In this document: positions 5,455 through 6,020 of the stretch, piece after piece
Position numbering within the stretch: the first letter of the stretch is position 1
Layout of the letters: each line of letters opens with the position of its first letter
NCBI GenBank assembly: GCA_030018645.1
Contig: JASEHX010000078.1
Coordinates: forward strand, 1 to 6,020
DNA length: 6,020 bases
Source: Candidatus Margulisiibacteriota bacterium
GTDB taxonomy: Bacteria; Margulisbacteria; WOR-1; O2-12-FULL-45-9
Reading direction: 5' to 3'
Made by a program: the position numbers and the translations under genes
Notes under the pieces: generated by a model
Seen by the model: only the letters and a program-made list of their open reading frames with translations
Told to the model about the DNA's origin: nothing
Database searches by the model: none

Positions 5455-6020
5455 AAAATGTTACCTTCGGAGCATCTTTCGCCGCTTCACTAGCAATCTT
5501 AAAGAAATTCTTTTCGCTGTCAAAACCAAACATCCTTACAAACATAACCGTGGGAACCGACTTTGCCCGGGTATTGTAGAGCTGAACTTCTTCATTATAG
5601 CGCATGCGGGCAACCGATAAACGATTTTCAGTGCCGGCCAGTTCATCTTGGAGGGCAAGGAAATTGGTGGAAGCTCGGAGCTGCGGATAATTCTCAACCA
5701 CCAGCAATAAGCGGGCAATGGCGCTTTCCATAGCATTGGAAGCCGCGACTTTATCATTGACCGTTCTAGCCGAACCTACCTTCGCGCGCGCTTCGGTAAC
5801 CTGGATAAAAATATCCTTTTCGTGTTTGGCATACCCTTTGACTGTACTAATTAAGTTAGGGATCAAATCATATCTTCTTTGTAATTGATTTTCCACCTGC
5901 GCCCAGGACTGCTTGACGCCTTGATCCAACCCGACCAACCCATTGTAAATCCCCACCACCCAACCACCCAATAATAAAACCACTACTACGACAACGGCTA
6001 AAACAATCCACCCATTTTTC
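5453..6020 (-). CDS. lemA: LemA family membrane protein (start codon just outside window)
   Basis: LemA proteins are small, mostly helical membrane proteins with one N-terminal membrane segment and a coiled-coil body. Their biochemical role is not settled. The frame is open to the window edge and gives 188 visible residues beginning KNGWIVLAVVVVVVLLLGG. The usual short basic start plus membrane helix is therefore complete except for one or a few codons past base 6020. The GTG at 5983-5981 encodes a valine inside this helix and is not the start. Family hallmarks follow the helix: IYNGLVGLDQGVKQSWAQVE, then RRYDLIPNLISTVKGYA with the invariant RR-DLIPN core, and AKHEKDIFIQVTEAR. The end, APKVTF, is the usual conserved C-terminus. 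The partner often found next to lemA, a TPM-domain (YgcG-like) protein, is absent on the downstream side, where a lipoprotein gene follows. The promoter must lie beyond the window. Confidence 0.93.
   Translation of the reverse strand, partial: KNGWIVLAVVVVVVLLLGGWVVGIYNGLVGLDQGVKQSWAQVENQLQRRYDLIPNLISTVKGYAKHEKDIFIQVTEARAKVGSARTVNDKVAASNAMESAIARLLLVVENYPQLRASTNFLALQDELAGTENRLSVARMRYNEEVQLYNTRAKSVPTVMFVRMFGFDSEKNFFKIASEAAKDAPKVTF

Overview
The window is a compact stretch of bacterial chromosome in which every supported gene lies on the minus strand, so it reads from high to low coordinates. It falls into two blocks separated by a 171-base gap. The source lineage cannot be fixed from the sequence. 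The prolipoprotein enzymes, lipoprotein signal peptides, strong AGGAGG-type ribosome binding sites and an SAH hydrolase of the short archaeal/Thermotoga type suit an anaerobic or uncultured bacterial phylum. A candidate-phylum genome such as Margulisbacteria/WOR-1 is only a guess from gene style and from the palindromic repeat.

Upstream block (6020 down to 2314): a LemA-family membrane protein, whose first one or few codons lie just past the window edge, is followed after 11 bases by a 664-residue lipoprotein. That protein has Thr-rich stretches at both ends and probable beta-propeller blades. A 376-residue lipoprotein follows 2 bases later, with two Big_2-like Ig domains and a C-terminal DNRLRE/CBM96-like beta-sandwich. 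Spacing suggests one transcript for cell-envelope proteins. The two lipoprotein genes have no assigned function and are the least explained part of the window.

Gap (2313 to 2143): it holds a roughly 107-bp imperfect inverted-repeat element (2198-2304) with a perfect 36-bp palindrome near its centre. The element directly abuts an extended -10 promoter (TGTTATAAT) for the next operon.

Downstream block (2142 down to 1): ahcY (S-adenosylhomocysteine hydrolase), a small DUF5665-type membrane protein, lspA (signal peptidase II) and the first 55 codons of lgt (prolipoprotein diacylglyceryl transferase) are packed with overlaps or a 3-base gap, which implies one translationally coupled operon. Lgt attaches diacylglycerol to the lipobox cysteine and LspA then cleaves the signal peptide. 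The pair would therefore mature the two lipoproteins encoded just upstream, although they serve all lipoproteins of the cell. No CRISPR, RNA gene, integrase or obvious defence system was seen.
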